Shown piece after piece: positions 29,901 through 42,053 of a DNA stretch of 64,000 bases. Origin of the DNA: Lunularia cruciata (taxonomy: Eukaryota; Streptophyta; Marchantiopsida; Lunulariales; Lunulariaceae). Each line of letters opens with the position of its first letter. Position 1 is the stretch's first letter. The notes beneath the pieces were generated by a model. It saw only the letters and a list, made by a program, of their open reading frames with translations, had not been told where the DNA came from and did not search any database. The position numbers and the translations under genes are program-made. The stretch covers positions 30,318,001 to 30,382,000 of the forward strand of contig OX419760.1 of the NCBI GenBank assembly GCA_948567375.1. Reading direction: 5' to 3'.

Positions 29901-32200
29901 TTTTAAGGGAAAATGTACACGTTTACATAAAGGTTATCATTAATAGCACAACATGGATTTGGAAACTTATTGCTTAATTCACGAGCAGATGACTTTTTGA
30001 AACTATACACAGTGATATGTACAGTCTTACCTTTATTTTAATATTAATAGATAATTCAGATTTTAGCAATGATGAAGTATTAAGTAGTGAGTGAATGAAT
30101 TTGATGTTGAGAGAAATATTCTTGTTATATAAACATTTAAGAACTAGGATTATAATCTCAGTATATTTTAAAGAAAGTTTAAGTGACCAAATTATTTCTG
30201 TTAAGGTTTAATTCTAAGAATTCGCAACTTATTAAATCTGTTGAGTTATCCAAAGAAATTTCCTTAGAGACTTGTCTATTTAGATAGAATAGGTAGAAAT
30301 AAAAATGATTTCAATTACTCAACTGACTAGAATTTATCAATGAAGGTTGTTACCTCATATGTTATCCTATGTACCAATATAACGGCATGCAATAAACTTC
30401 ACTTGCTCTAAAGTAGAGAAATGAGTAATTAATATAAATATCAATAATAAAACTTGGATAGCTTAAGTTCAAGACTTTAAGAGAAAGATTAACTCTATTA
30501 AATACCAGTTTTCAACATCAGGTTGAATAATCTTAAATAGGATACCATATATTATTTATACGGAAGATAATAGAATGCATTCTCCAATGATTATTGATAC
30601 ATGTATTCTGACTTTAAGAAGACTCCTAATTCTTAAAAAAAGAGTTTACCAAACTAGAGTTGAGCCATCCAAATTAATTTTCTATAAAAGTCAAAGTAGA
30701 AAGTGTCATCTTCAGCCCGTTCAGGTTTGTTACCAAGTACAAAGATCTATCTAGAAAGAGTAAAGGAAAGTTCCTGGCATTTAGGTTTGAAGAGATTTGG
30801 TAATAAGTAAGGCATAATGTACAACTACAAGAGTTTAATGCATAACTAATATAAAACTAAAATTATTCTTTGAAGTAATGATATCATCACTATATTGGTG
30901 AATATTAAAAAATTCTTATATTTTTTTAGCCATAAGTTGAAGGTAAGCAATTAGGTATAAATTACCGACTTGGTTACCTTCATTCAAGAATGGTAATAAA
31001 TTACCATTTTTTATTTCCAAGAGACTTGGAAATCAAGTAGTATAGCATTTACATGTCATATTTCACTATAATGGTTACATATATTCTGTTTAAATCTTAT
31101 ATCTTTCTTAGAGGTGATATTTCACTATAATGGTTAGATAAATTTTGGTTAAATCATATATCTTTCTTACATGACCTTTTTGATCTAGAGTCTTGGTTCT
31201 GTAGAACATTATTTGAAGAAATTTCAAAGGGTCAGATATTGCAAAAAGAAAGAATCACAAAGTTTAGTTCAATATATATTTTTCACCTTGGAAATATTTT
31301 TGGAAATGAAATATTAATATGACTTTAGGGACTTGTGTATTTAATTTGTCATGTTTTATTATCTTAGAGTTTTTTTTACTTAGTCATTTTGGCTGAAGGT
31401 TGATGGAACTACACATTATATAATTACTCTATTATTGTATGTTGTTTAAACTACAAAATCCTTTGTAGTAAATTTTCTTTATACTTGTTTTATTTATCAT
31501 ATTCAAGGATGATATTACTACTTAGAGATCATTTGAGAAAAATATTACAATGATTGATATTGATGTAACTTAAACTATTTCTAAATTATTTTATTTGATC
31601 AAATTGATGACAAGTACTTTTTCAATAAGAATTATGTTGAACCATGTATTGAATATTAGATTCCTCTATAAAAATCTCATTGACAAAATGTTTGTTCTAA
31701 TTTCTTTTATAATAGTATATTATAGATTGATTATATAATATATAAAATCATGATATAAATTTTTATTAATCTATAAATATCTTCTAAACTCAAAACTGAT
31801 TTTACTTCCATCATTCAAATCATCCTTTGACTCTTTGATCCTATATAGAATTTGCTTTCTATGCAGATTATTTTTAAAACTATAGAATCCGCTTTTTTTA
31901 CCTATTATTCTGTTGATTATTTTTAAAACTATGAATATATGTAGGTGATAAGGTGATATGCAGTTTGAAATGATAAATTTATATTATTTTCATAGGACCA
32001 TTAAGTATCTCTTTTGATTATTAATCGTAATAAGTATGACATTGTTGTGATCACATTTTTACAAAATTTGGTCTTTTTGTTAATTTCACTTTGTTTGTAA
32101 AGATATGACATAATAATCTCTTGTTTAAGAAGGAGTTTAGTTGAGTTTCCTTTGGAGTTTTTTCTATACATATCATGGTACAAAGGAACAAGTACGCCGC
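29901..32200. other. AT-rich stretch, no gene seen
   Basis: Strongly AT-rich, no open frame above about 60 codons. A short near-repeat 'atttcactataatggtta(c/g)ata' occurs at about 31060 and 31115. Probably old mobile-element DNA beyond recognition. Confidence 0.4.
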
Positions 32201-32749
32201 CAAAGGCACTCTAACGAGAGAATGCCAAATTAAACAAGATCAAAGAGTGAATAAAGGCAAAGAACTAAAGTACAATGGTTCTTTAGGCCCAAAGACCATA
32301 CTTCAATTTGAATGCATTTCGACTTAGTTAAAGAACTACGACCAAAGACCATTTAGGGAGGGGCTTGCATGTGTAGAGAGCAACGGCCACTTACAAATAG
32401 TGATTGAAAAATCTGGCTATAAAACCAAGTGCTCATTGATCAATTTCAATTTTTGCCAATCAATTTAAGTCTTAGATTTGAGTGAGCTAAGAGATTTCAA
32501 GTCTTAGCAAGCCTTCTTAGTTTTTACCGCCTTTGTAATTGTCCAACCTTTGCCTTTGTACATAGACCACCACCTTCATGAAAAACATGGTGTTCATCCA
32601 AAAACCCACGAGGAAGATCTTCAAAGCCATTATTCATAGCCCAACAATTAACAATTGTGCACTTAGCAATTGTTCAATTCAATAGTGAGATAATCCAGAG
32701 CAAGCACCTCTCTTTCTTGTGCAAGAACCTCTCTAGAATTGGGAGCTGA

Positions 32750-33300
32750 CTAACTTCAGGATTATCCATGAGATGAAGTGAAGGAAGGAAAGAATGATAG
32801 TGAATTTGAAAGAAAACCTCTACAATTGGACCAAAGAAAACGGAAAATAGTTCTAGGAGCCAACGTAGGACCATCAAGGGGAATGACTCTAGAAAAAAAA
32901 TTTGTGCTAGTTGACAAAGTGTTGGATGACTGCATCAAGGCATCCTTTGTATATAAGAGGTCCAAAAATAATATATGGAGGGTGGGTAGTTAAAAGGATC
33001 TTGCCCAAAGAGTAGTGATGGAGGTAGTTATGAAGTTGTTGAAGCCAAAAGAAAAATTAACCTCACCAATAGTCAAGTTTTCTTCTTTGAATACATGCAC
33101 CAAGGAGACCTTGTTAACTAGGCAAATATGTTTTACTTCTAGGCAAGGAGGTTGGATTGGAAGTTTGATGAAGATGGTGTAGTGACTTACCTAGCTCTTT
33201 TGCCATCCACTTCTACATGGATTGAATCTATTGACAAGAAGTTCCCTAGTCACTACTATCCAATGGGGTACTTCGCTTTGTAGCCTAATGGAAAGTCCTT
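32750..33300 (+). pseudogene. HFYM-family protein, copy 2 (degraded)
   Basis: The sequence parallels copy 3 upstream of its core (a 'gacca(a)gaaaac' block, then 'atgaagttgtt...aaaag'). It then shows a degraded 'FAIHFYMD' core at about 33200-33225. An open stretch at 32778-32993 encodes a basic segment ('PLQLDQRKRKIVLGANVG'). Stops are frequent. Chromovirus B is inserted about 370 bp downstream. Confidence 0.45.
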
Positions 33301-33668
33301 TGTCAATAAGTATAGATTGTCAAATGCAAATTATGCAACTTGTTCTATAATTGGAAATTATGCAATTAGAGAATTTATATTGGTGTGTCATCTAGGCAAA
33401 ACAAGAGAACAAGCATTGTAAGCTATGGGTAATTTGGTGTTGCATGATTTCCATCACAGGATTTAAGTATGAGCAAACTGCTATGGGACTCCAACTATGG
33501 GATTCTCCCTACAAGACAAACAAGAGAACAAGCTAGAACACTATGGTTATGTAAAATATTAAGACAAAATAAGGTAACCCATTAATGCAAAGATGGCATA
33601 TTGATGCACTTAGGAAGAATACTAGATGAAAATCAAGGAGTAGGAGCCAATTGGCATTAATGGGGTAG

Positions 33669-34080
33669 TGTAACAATATGGAGTTTAGCGACAAAGTTAG
33701 TCGGGTTCACAAAGTAGCACATAAGACAAATTAGCCTAGAATATTCATGAAGTATTTAGGAAGCTTCTTGGGAAGCTTCCCGGTTAGCTTAGCTTGCACC
33801 TTAAGTAAGTAGCTTCTAGAAGCTTCCAACTAGCTTAGCTTGCACGCCAAGTAGGCGGCTTCTAGAAGGAAGCTTCTTGAGAAGCTTCCTAGTTAACTTG
33901 GCTTGCACTCTAAGAAAGTGGCTTGAGGAAGCTTCTTGAGAAGCTTCTCAAGGGCCTTGTATGCTACCTATAAATACCAAAGCCAAAGTTCATGCTAGGC
34001 ATTTGGAGTTTTCCCTCATTCAAGTGTCCCAATGTGAATTTCCATTCTCCTATTTCTCTCCTCAGATTCGGTCTTTTACA
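33669..34080 (+). repeat. 5' LTR of chromovirus B
   Basis: 412 bp, TGTAACAATATGG...TTTTACA. It has a perfect TTCtaGAAgcTTC at 33814-33826 plus two further GAAgcTTC pairs before a TATA box (TATAAATA, 33969-33976). Confidence 0.93.
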
Positions 34081-34081
34081 T

Positions 34082-34093
34082 TGGTATTAGAGC
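34082..34093 (+). other. Primer-binding site, tRNA-iMet type (one change)
   Basis: TGGTATTAGAGC, one C-to-T change from the initiator tRNA-Met complement, one base past the LTR. Confidence 0.85.
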
Positions 34094-34352
34094 AGGAATG
34101 GGATGGATGGAATTTATGGACCACCAAATCCATTTCCACCAAACCATTGGGATTTTTGTGTCCAAATACTACCCAAGCATCGTTTCACACGGTTCATCAC
34201 CTTGCACTTTGGATAAGATTTTCTGCATATGATCACCATATCTGAGGAACCCTTGGTGCTTTCGGTTGTAACTTATGGAGAACGGGTGGACGTGCTATTT
34301 CTATGTGTTAATAAATTAGATAGATTGGGAGTGATGTGATAGAGGAGCAACC

Positions 34353-35267
34353 ATGGCGGCAATACCTAATGTTATCCTTGCTATGCAACAACAAATCAAG
34401 CACCTTACTTGATTGTTGGATGAACAAGATCTTCGACGATAAGAGCAAGTGGAGAGAGTACCAATTTGAGAAGGAGAAGATTGGATCAGATTCGCTAAAC
34501 CCAAGGTATTTGAAGGCAAGAATCTCTCGGGTGCAGTGGAGAATTTTGTGTTTGATTGTGAACGTTATTTTGAAGCTACCAATCTACAAGATGAGCAAAA
34601 ATAGATTCTCTTGGCTTCTAGCCAATTGGATGGAGTAGCAAAGCTATGGTGGAGATTTTGAGTAGAGCGAGCCGAATGACAAATGGTTGCACCAATCTTG
34701 ACATGGGCAGAATTCAAGAGTATAATAATCAGTCGATTCCAAGCTATAAATGCCACACGAGCTGCACGGGATAAGTTAGCAGAGTTGAAATAGATTGGCT
34801 TTGTTAGAAGTTACATCATGTAGTTCCAAAACACCATCATGCAAATCGCAGATATTTTGGAAGGTGAAGCTCTGGATCAACTCGTGAGGGGCTTGAAAGC
34901 AAGAACCAAATTAGAGGTAACCATGCGAGAGCCACAACACTTGGAGGAAGCCATGCGGTTGGCCAAACATTTTGATTCCTTGGTAGTAACAACTTGGTCT
35001 CGACCTCGACCCCCACAAAGCCTACCAATACACTACACACAAGTGGAGGAGCCAGCACCAATGGAGATTGATGCAATTCAACAAAGACCATTGGGCATGG
35101 CAGATAGGAAGAAACTACAACAAAATGGTGGTTGTTTTTATTGTCGCCAGATGGGGCATTGCAGTGCTGAATGTCCACTCAAAATGGACGACCTCAACAA
35201 GTTGCCCAAGTGGAGGTTGTGGAGCGGAATGATCAAGGAAACAAGGAATCCCAATAGGAGATTTTGA
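34353..35267 (+). pseudogene. Gag of chromovirus B
   Basis: ATG at 34353 as in element A. The first half is broken by stops and a frame change around 34.4-34.8 kb. The second half is open from 34839 and includes 'GLKARTKLEVTMREP' and an intact zinc knuckle CFYC-RQMG-H-CSAE-C near 35135-35175. Confidence 0.85.
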
Positions 35268-35280
35268 GCTGCCTACTGGG

Positions 35281-35637
35281 AGCTTGATTAGTTCCAATGG
35301 GATTGAAGGCTCAACCTATGCAAGTCTGCTTCACTTGTAAGGTATGATATCTAATCGGGGTTGTAGGATTTTGGTTGATTTTGGAAGTTCAGAGAATTCA
35401 ATGTCTATGCAAGTAGCAAAGGAATTGGGTATTCCTATCAAGCTAGTGATTGGAAGTAGTTTGATGATGGCGGATGGTAGAAAAGGTTCTGCATTCTGCA
35501 CCTCGCATCCTGTTATCTTCAAGATTGGGAAGGAGTATTTGGAGTGTATGAGGTTTGTAGTGGCACCTCTACACTATGATATCATTCTGGGTTTACCTTG
35601 GCTTGAACGTCATAAGGTTCAATTTGATTGGACCTGA
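35281..35637 (+). pseudogene. Aspartic protease region of chromovirus B
   Basis: Active-site block 'ILVDFGSSENSM' and C-terminal 'DIILGLPWLERH'. The frame is closed by a TAA at about 35338 and ends at a TGA where the minus-strand relative has CGA (arginine). Confidence 0.85.
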
Positions 35638-35776
35638 CGCCAAATTCAAGTACAACACCAAGGTAGGAATTTCTAATTAGGTTGTTTGGCACCTCTGAGT
35701 AAGACACCTAAGAATAGTCAGTCCCAAGATGGGAAGTTTGTCAAGAAGGTAGCCATAGAGCAAATCTGGAAGGGAG

Positions 35777-37111
35777 ATGAGTCCCCAAGATGGGAAGTTT
35801 GCCAAGAAGGCAACCATGGAGCAAGCTTGGAAGAAAGATGAGTCCCTAGAAGGGAAGTTTGTTAATGAAGCAGCCATAGAGCAAGCTTTGGAGGAAGATA
35901 AGTCTGTATTCACGGTGTGGATCAAGCCAATTGCACAAGAAAAATCTGAGGAGGGCCAAGTGCCGCATCAAGCAACGGTTGATCAGATAGTTCAAGAGTT
36001 TGCAGATGTGTTTCCGGATGATCTGCCAAAGGGATTACCCTCTGATTGAGGTATGCCCTTCAAGATCGAGTTATTGCCAAGGAGTACTCCAGTGAGTAGA
36101 CCAATCTATTGACTCTCACCAAAGGAGTTAGAGGAGTTGCGAACAACACTTACAGAGTTGTTGGAGAAGGATTTCATACAACATAGTACCTCTCCTTGGG
36201 GAGCACCGGTACTATTTTTTCCAAAGAAGGATGGAGGACTTTGTTTTTGTATTGATTACCGTGGGCTCAATAAGCAAACTGTGAAGAATGCATATCTCTT
36301 GCCTCAGATCAATGACCTGCTTGATCAATTAAGTGGAGCATGCTACTTTTCCAAGCTGGATCTTCATAGCGGCTATTGGCAAATTCCTATTGAAGGAGAG
36401 GACATGCAAAAGACTGCCTTTTGCACAAGGTATGGACATTTCAAGTGGAGAGTTCTACCTTTTGGACTCACTAATGCTCTAGCAGTCTTCATGGGTCAGA
36501 TGCATTGATTATTGGAGGGACTATTGGATCAGTCTGTGGTAGTATTCTTAGATGATATCTTAATCTATAGCAAGACAGAGGCAGAACACATGAATCATGT
36601 GCGAGAAGTCCTAAGATGACTAAGACAATGGAAATTTTATTGCAAGAAGTCAAAGTGTGCTTTTTGGCAGAATGAGATTACCTTCGGTCATAAGATCTCA
36701 TTAGAGGGGATCAAGATGGAAGAAGAGAAGATCAAGGCCATTACTGATTGGCCTACCCCAAAGGATGCTACCGAAGTATGAGCATTCAATGGATTGGCCA
36801 GTTTTTACCGACGGTTCATCCACTATTATGCTCACGTGGTTGCACCATTGACTGACCTCTTGGGAAAGAACTCGAGCTTCCAATGGACCACCAAGCATGA
36901 AGAAGCATTCCAAAAGTTAAAGCATATGGTGTCTTCAAGACCCATTCTTCAACCATATGAACCTCAACTACCTTGTGTGGTGGATTTTGATGCTTCTAAC
37001 TTTGCAATTGGAGTTGTGTTGCAACAAGAATTTCCAGATGGACTACATCCTATTGCCTTTGTGTCTTGCCGATTAAATACAGTTGAAAGAAATTACTCTA
37101 CTCAAGATTGA
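35777..37111 (+). pseudogene. Reverse transcriptase/RNase H of chromovirus B
   Basis: Open pieces 35777-36049, 36137-36508 and 36794-37111 carry the RT fingers ('[17 protein letters not shown]'), '[14 protein letters not shown]', and the catalytic 'VVVFLDDILIYS' (near 36540, with F for Y). They continue with 'VVDFDASNFAIGVVLQQ' of RNase H. Stops at about 36049, 36115, 36508, 36618 and 36780 interrupt the frame, and a small deletion lies near 36685 ('TFGHKI' against 'TFLDHKI' in A). Confidence 0.88.
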
Positions 37112-37171
37112 GAACAACTTGCAATGGTATATGCCACTAAGGTATGGAGGCATTATCTCTAGGGGAAACAA

Positions 37172-38640
37172 GTGATCATGCAAACTGATCACAATCCATT
37201 GTTGCAGACCTTACACCTAGAGCACATGAAGAGTCGACATCATCGATGGGAAGAGCAACTCCAATTGTTCGACATCAGACTTGAGTACAAACCAGGTTGG
37301 TTCCATGTCATCCCTGATGCTCTATCACGACAACCTGATTTGAAGTCTCTCCCTCTCATCGCGGCAGCAATTACGATGGTGTCAAGTGATCCCAAGATCC
37401 ATTACGAGTTTCGGTTAGCTCTACAGCAAGATCCCTTCTTCCAAATGGTACATGGTTGGCTAACAATAGGTGACAAGGAGTACAACACCTTCTCCTTCAA
37501 GGAAGGCCTTCTATTCCATGCAGACCGGATTTATGTTCCAGCCAAAGGTGATCTTCGACTTGTGCGCCTTCAAGAAGCCCATGATTTACCCATTGCTAGT
37601 CACATGGGCGTGGAAAAGACCTTGGGTACCCTCCAACGTCAATGGTGGTGGCCCAACATGACACAAGATGTTCGAGAATTTGTCCGATTGTGTGAGAGCT
37701 GCCAACGTAACAAGGCCAACAACCAGAAGCCGGGTGGACTCCTTCAACCGCTTGCCGTTCCATCAGCTTGTTGGGAGCATGTGAGCTTGGATCTCATCAC
37801 ATCCTTGCCAAAGACAAAATAAGGACACACCACCATCATGGTGTTTGTGGATAAGCTTAGTAAGCAAATCCACTTGGCACCAACCTATGATACCATGGAT
37901 GCTCCAAGCTTAGTGCAAATCTACTTCAACAATGTCTTCAAGCATCATGGAATGCCATGCGTACTCATCTCCGACCGTGACCCTCACTTTATCGGGAAGT
38001 TTTGGCAAGCACTCTTTCAGATACTCGGCACCAAGCTTGCTTTGTCCACGGCCTATCATCCTCAAACTGATGGACAAACCGAACGTGCAAATTGTACATG
38101 GGAGGATATGTTGCGTGCCTTTGTCAATGTCCACCATACCAATTGGGATGAATGTCTTGCCGCTGCCAAATTTGCCTACAACAATTCCAAACAGGCAAGC
38201 ACCGGATTCTCTCCCTTCTTTCTCAATTTTGGCCAAGATCTGCTTGTCCCAGATTCTCTTCTTGCTCCCCCTCCATCTCAGGTTCCTCATACTTCCACAT
38301 TCTTGACCACTATATCCCAATCTCTCCAACAAGCCAAGTCTCACCTCCTTATTGCTCAGAATTGCCAAAAACAATATGCATACCACCATTGTCAAGATCT
38401 CACCTTTGAAGTCGGTGATAAAGTCATGCTATCCTCTAGTAACCTCCCTCTCCCACTTGATACCCAAGTTCGTAAACTTGCCCCTAATTGGATAGGACCC
38501 TTTGATATCACCCAAATTGTCTCTCCTATTGCTTATTGTCTTGCCTTGCCTTGTCACATGTATCCATCTTGTCTTTCATGTTTCCAAGTTGAAACCCTTT
38601 GTTCCTAACCCCTCTTCCTTTTCCTCTTGAGTCCAACCTC
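37172..38640 (+). pseudogene. Integrase of chromovirus B
   Basis: 37172-37822 encodes the end of RNase H and the zinc domain ('HDLPIASHMGV' ... 'CESCQRNK'). After a TAA at 37820 (CAA in A) the core continues at 37838-38608. It has D in 'SLDLITSLPK', D in 'ISDRDPHFIGKFW' and E in 'YHPQTDGQTERAN', so the catalytic D-D-E triad is present. The C-terminal part 'LAPNWIGPFDITQI' is followed by a frameshift near 38560. Confidence 0.9.
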
Positions 38641-38876
38641 CCCCTCTTCCTGTCCCTATCAATGATCATAAGGAGTACAAAGTTGATTGTATCCTTGCGC
38701 ATTGCCATATTCAACGAGGCCGTCGCCAACATACGGAGTACAAGGTCCTTTGGAAAGGGTATTCCTTTCATGATGCCACTTGGGAACCTCTTTCTCACCT
38801 CCAAAATGCATAGACGGCCATCCAAGAATTCAAAGCTTCATTGGCGACGAGGACGTCACCAACTAGCAGCGGGGGA
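38641..38876 (+). pseudogene. Chromodomain of chromovirus B
   Basis: Chromo core 'YKVDCILAHCHIQRG' followed by 'TEYKVLWKGYSFHDATWEP' (about 38670-38800), a better match to the family than in A (W-K-G-Y kept). It ends in a stop and the purine tract 'agcgggggaa' before the 3' LTR. Confidence 0.82.
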
Positions 38877-38879
38877 ATA

Positions 38880-39293
38880 TGTAACAATATGGAGTTTAGC
38901 GATGAAGTTAGTCGGGTTCACGAAGTAGCACATAAGACAAATTAGCCTAGAATATTCCGGAAGTATCTAGGAAGCTTCCCGGTTAGCTTAGCTTGCACCT
39001 TAAGTAAGTAGCTTCTAGAAGGAAGCTTCTAGAAGCTTCCAACTAGCTTAGCTTGCACGCCAAGTTGGCGGCTTCTAGAAGGAAGCTTCTTGAGAAGCTT
39101 CCTAGTTAACTTGGCTTGCACTCTAAGAAAGTGGCTTGAGGAAGCTTCTTGAGAAGCTTCTCAAGGGCCTTGTATACTACCTATAAATACCAAAGCCAAA
39201 GTTCATGCTAGGCATTTGGAGTTTTCCCTCATTCAAGTATCCCAATGTGAGTTTCCATTCTCCTATTTCTCTCCTGGAATTTGGTCTTTTACA
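38880..39293 (+). repeat. 3' LTR of chromovirus B
   Basis: 414 bp. It contains a perfect four-unit GAAgcTTCtaGAAgcTTC (39022-39039) and the TATA box 'cctataaatacc' near 39180-39190. It differs slightly from the 5' LTR, including a roughly 20-bp deletion/insertion difference in the motif cluster. Confidence 0.93.
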
Positions 39294-40588
39294 GGTAGCC
39301 TTGGGAGGAGATGGCTACCACGGAGGAAGGATTGGTAGGGTAGAAAAATTTATTATTTTAGGGTTTGACCCCTAGGTATAAAAGGAACCTTGGTCCACTA
39401 TATGCAAGTTGGTTGATTGATGAAGGTGTTGGGCTTTAGTCCAAAATCAATTGACAACCACTAGAATGGAATATGAAATAGGACTTGGGCTAGGAGAGGA
39501 GGAACCAAGAGTAGTAAGGGCACTCCTTGCTAGGCAAAGATAGGATTGGTCCTCCATTGTAAAGTGACAGCCGCAATAAGGGTTGTAAAGCTTTATGCCT
39601 TGCCTTATTTGGCTCTCAATGTATGAATGTACATTGTATGACTTCATGTGCTTGTTGATCCCCACTAACATGTAATTCCATTAGGAGATGTCTTTAAGTT
39701 TGTTGAACAACATAAGGATTGGTATGTAGATGGTGACAACCAAGGAGGCTGATGGGCATCCAAGGATGATAGACCTACAAGCCATCTTCAAGGTTAAGTG
39801 TCTCAAGGTATATATGATCCCGCAAGACATCTATATGTGCTATGGGAATCCTACCCGCACTTCCTCCTCAAGCTTGGATAAGGGTCGGCTGCATAAGGGC
39901 TGTCTTGCAATTCCTTTGTCATGTAGTGTCCCCTAGATAGACTATGAGTCATGTTACACCCAATGACACTTTTGGCACCATTGCTAGTTGACTCACATGT
40001 CCTCCCCACTACCTTCCACCACTTGCATCAGTTGCCAATATTCATTGCCACTCCATGAAGATATGGCTATTCTCTCTTTGGTGAAAGAATTACCTCTTGT
40101 GTTAAGCACAATACCTACCTTTGAGTTGAGAGACACATTACCTCTCACATCTCCATGGATGAAAATTTCTATTTCAAGAAATACATGACCTCTCTGCCCC
40201 TTAATATACATAGATGTGATGCAAAGAGAAGCACCACACCTTGTTTGTGAAAATACTATACTTTCAATTAAGAAGACACATCACCTTCCAAGACACTTCT
40301 GAATTTGAGAGAAGTACCACCTCCAAAGTTTACCAACATCATTACAAAATCCTAGCTTCAATAACCATTTCCATTGATGGCAAGCACTTCTGCCAAAAGG
40401 ATACCCTCTACTTTGGCATCACAACCAATAACACCATTCACCACCCCAACACCTATAGTTTTGGCAACCCTAACTACCATGACTTTGACCTTGAGGAGCA
40501 GAAACAATTGCATACCTCCGGGTACAATCATGTTCACAAGACAAGAAGATTTTGAGTCATTCTTGCAAATGTTTGAGAATGTATGTAT
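39294..40588 (+). mobile_element. Outer gag-bearing element, left part
   Basis: Between chromovirus B and the copia element. 'tataaaaggaac' near 39380 is TATA-like. From about 40374 an open frame ends in 'PPGTIMFTRQEDFESFLQMF', which continues on the far side of the copia insertion. It is interrupted by the copia element at 40588. I could not find its LTR ends. Confidence 0.5.
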
Positions 40589-40999
40589 TGTTAAGTTTGG
40601 CTTGTTATCAAGGACTTGATTGATCAAGAGCAAGAGCAAAATCAATCAATGTAGTGAGATAGGAACAATCACTTGTCTAGATATGTTCAGTCATTACTAA
40701 GGTTGAGTATTAAAGTGACTAGATATCTTGACTGGTCAATACTCATGAAGTCACGCAAGTCAATATTTAGGAGTTTGGTCCGATGACAATGCTTAGGGAC
40801 TATTGCCATTTGTGTGTATATATACATATGTGCAGTGAGAAATAGAGGTTCAAAGGCTGGTGTGAGTCTGTTTCAGCCATGGAGGTAGCTTCCGGGACAA
40901 GGAGTGAACCATGTTATTTCCTATTAGTCCTCTGATTTATGTTTAATGGGCCTTATGATATGCTATTGCAAGAGGTCCTTGTGATTGTATTTTCTAACA
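40589..40999 (+). repeat. 5' LTR of the copia element
   Basis: 411 bp, TGTTAAGTTTGG...TTCTAACA. 'tgtgtatatatacatatg' near 40810-40830 is the likely TATA region. It is closely similar to the 3' LTR. Confidence 0.93.
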
Positions 41000-41001
41000 A
41001 T

Positions 41002-41012
41002 TGGTATCAGAG
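41002..41012 (+). other. Primer-binding site, tRNA-iMet type
   Basis: TGGTATCAGAG, two bases past the LTR, complementary to the 3' end of initiator tRNA-Met. Confidence 0.88.
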
Positions 41013-41089
41013 TTTAGTTGGTCCTAAAGAGTGTCTTGAGATTTTAGTGTGCAACAAAGTGGGTTCACAAGCAAGTCCACAACAAAGCA

Positions 41090-42051
41090 ATGGCAGGGGT
41101 GATATCCATATCAAATGCTAAATTTGCAATGGAGAAGTTTGATGGGAAAAACAATTTTGGACTTTGGCAGCAGAAGATGAAGGACCTTTTCTTTAGTGCT
41201 CCAGCAAGGCTGCATAGAGCACTAAAGAAAGAATAGGAGGAAGAAAGTGATGAGGATGGGAAAGATGAAGATGCAGATCTTAGGGCTATTAGCACTATTA
41301 GGTTGAGCCTTGTTGATGAAGTGCTATACAACGTTATGAATGAGGAATATGCACCAAAACTATGGGCCAAACTAGAGAATCTTTATATGACCAAGTCATT
41401 TACAAATAGATTGTTTCTTAAACAAAAGTTGTATATGTTGTGGATGAAGGAAAGCCAAAGTATTATGGAGCACCTCAATGCTTTCAATGCTTTCAACAAA
41501 ATCATTTGTGAGTTGATGAGCATAGAGTTTAAGTTAGAAGAGGAGGATAAGGACTTGTTGTTATTGAATTTACTTTCTCCATCATATGAGCATCTGGTCA
41601 CAACTCTTTTGAATGGGAAGGATGATATATAAACTGTGAGGAAGTCACTTCAGCATTATTGTCCAATGAGATGCAAAAAAGACCCAACCAAGAAAAGACA
41701 AATTTAGAGGCTCTATTTATCAAAGGAAGGACAAGAGAGAGAGAGAGAGATCAGATCAGGAGTAAATCAAGATCCAAGTCTAGAACTGGAGTTTTCAAAG
41801 GCAAGTGCTGGATTTGTGGGAAGGTTGGACATTTTAAGAAGGATTGTAAAAACAAGAAGCTTGAGTCCAACAAGGATAAAGGTCAAATTTCAGATCAAGC
41901 AAGTATTATTGAGTCATTTGGTGTTGTGGATGAAACCCAAGACAAAGATCAATTTAAGGAGTCATGGATATTGGACTCAAGTTGCTCTTACCATATGTGT
42001 CCAAATAAGAGTGGTTTCATGAGTACAAACCATTCAATGGAGGATCTGTAA
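41090..42051 (+). pseudogene. Gag (and protease start) of the copia element
   Basis: ATG 41090 begins 'MAGVISISNAKFAMEKFDGK', the classic copia gag start, followed by 'NFGLWQQKMKDLF'. It has one in-frame TAG at 41234 and a frameshift between 41632 and 41659. The zinc knuckle CWIC-GKVG-H-FKKD-C lies near 41805-41850. 'WILDSSCSYHMCPNKSGF' near 41970-42015 is the protease active-site block, with D-S-S for the usual D-S-G. Confidence 0.9.
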
Positions 42052-42053
42052 TA

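Larger units (their letters stand above)
33669..39293 (+). mobile_element. Chromovirus B, complete Ty3/gypsy element
   Basis: 5.6 kb, same family and order as element A. LTRs are 33669-34080 and 38880-39293, flanked by a perfect 5-bp target duplication GGTAG (33664-33668 and 39294-39298). Protein remains are better than in A: RT keeps 'SKLDLHSG' and integrase keeps all three catalytic positions. Even so, gag, RT, RNase H and integrase are broken by about ten stops, most explicable as CGA to TGA. It cannot make its own polyprotein. Confidence 0.95.

Noticed and set aside
37910-38395. 161-codon open frame on the minus strand
   Set aside because: It lies exactly antisense to the integrase core of chromovirus B, and the same antisense openness occurs in element A (8766-9014). 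It is a shadow of the integrase codon pattern.
41738-41752. (GA)n microsatellite in copia gag
   Set aside because: Short and encodes the Arg/Glu-rich stretch before the zinc knuckle; ordinary for copia gag.
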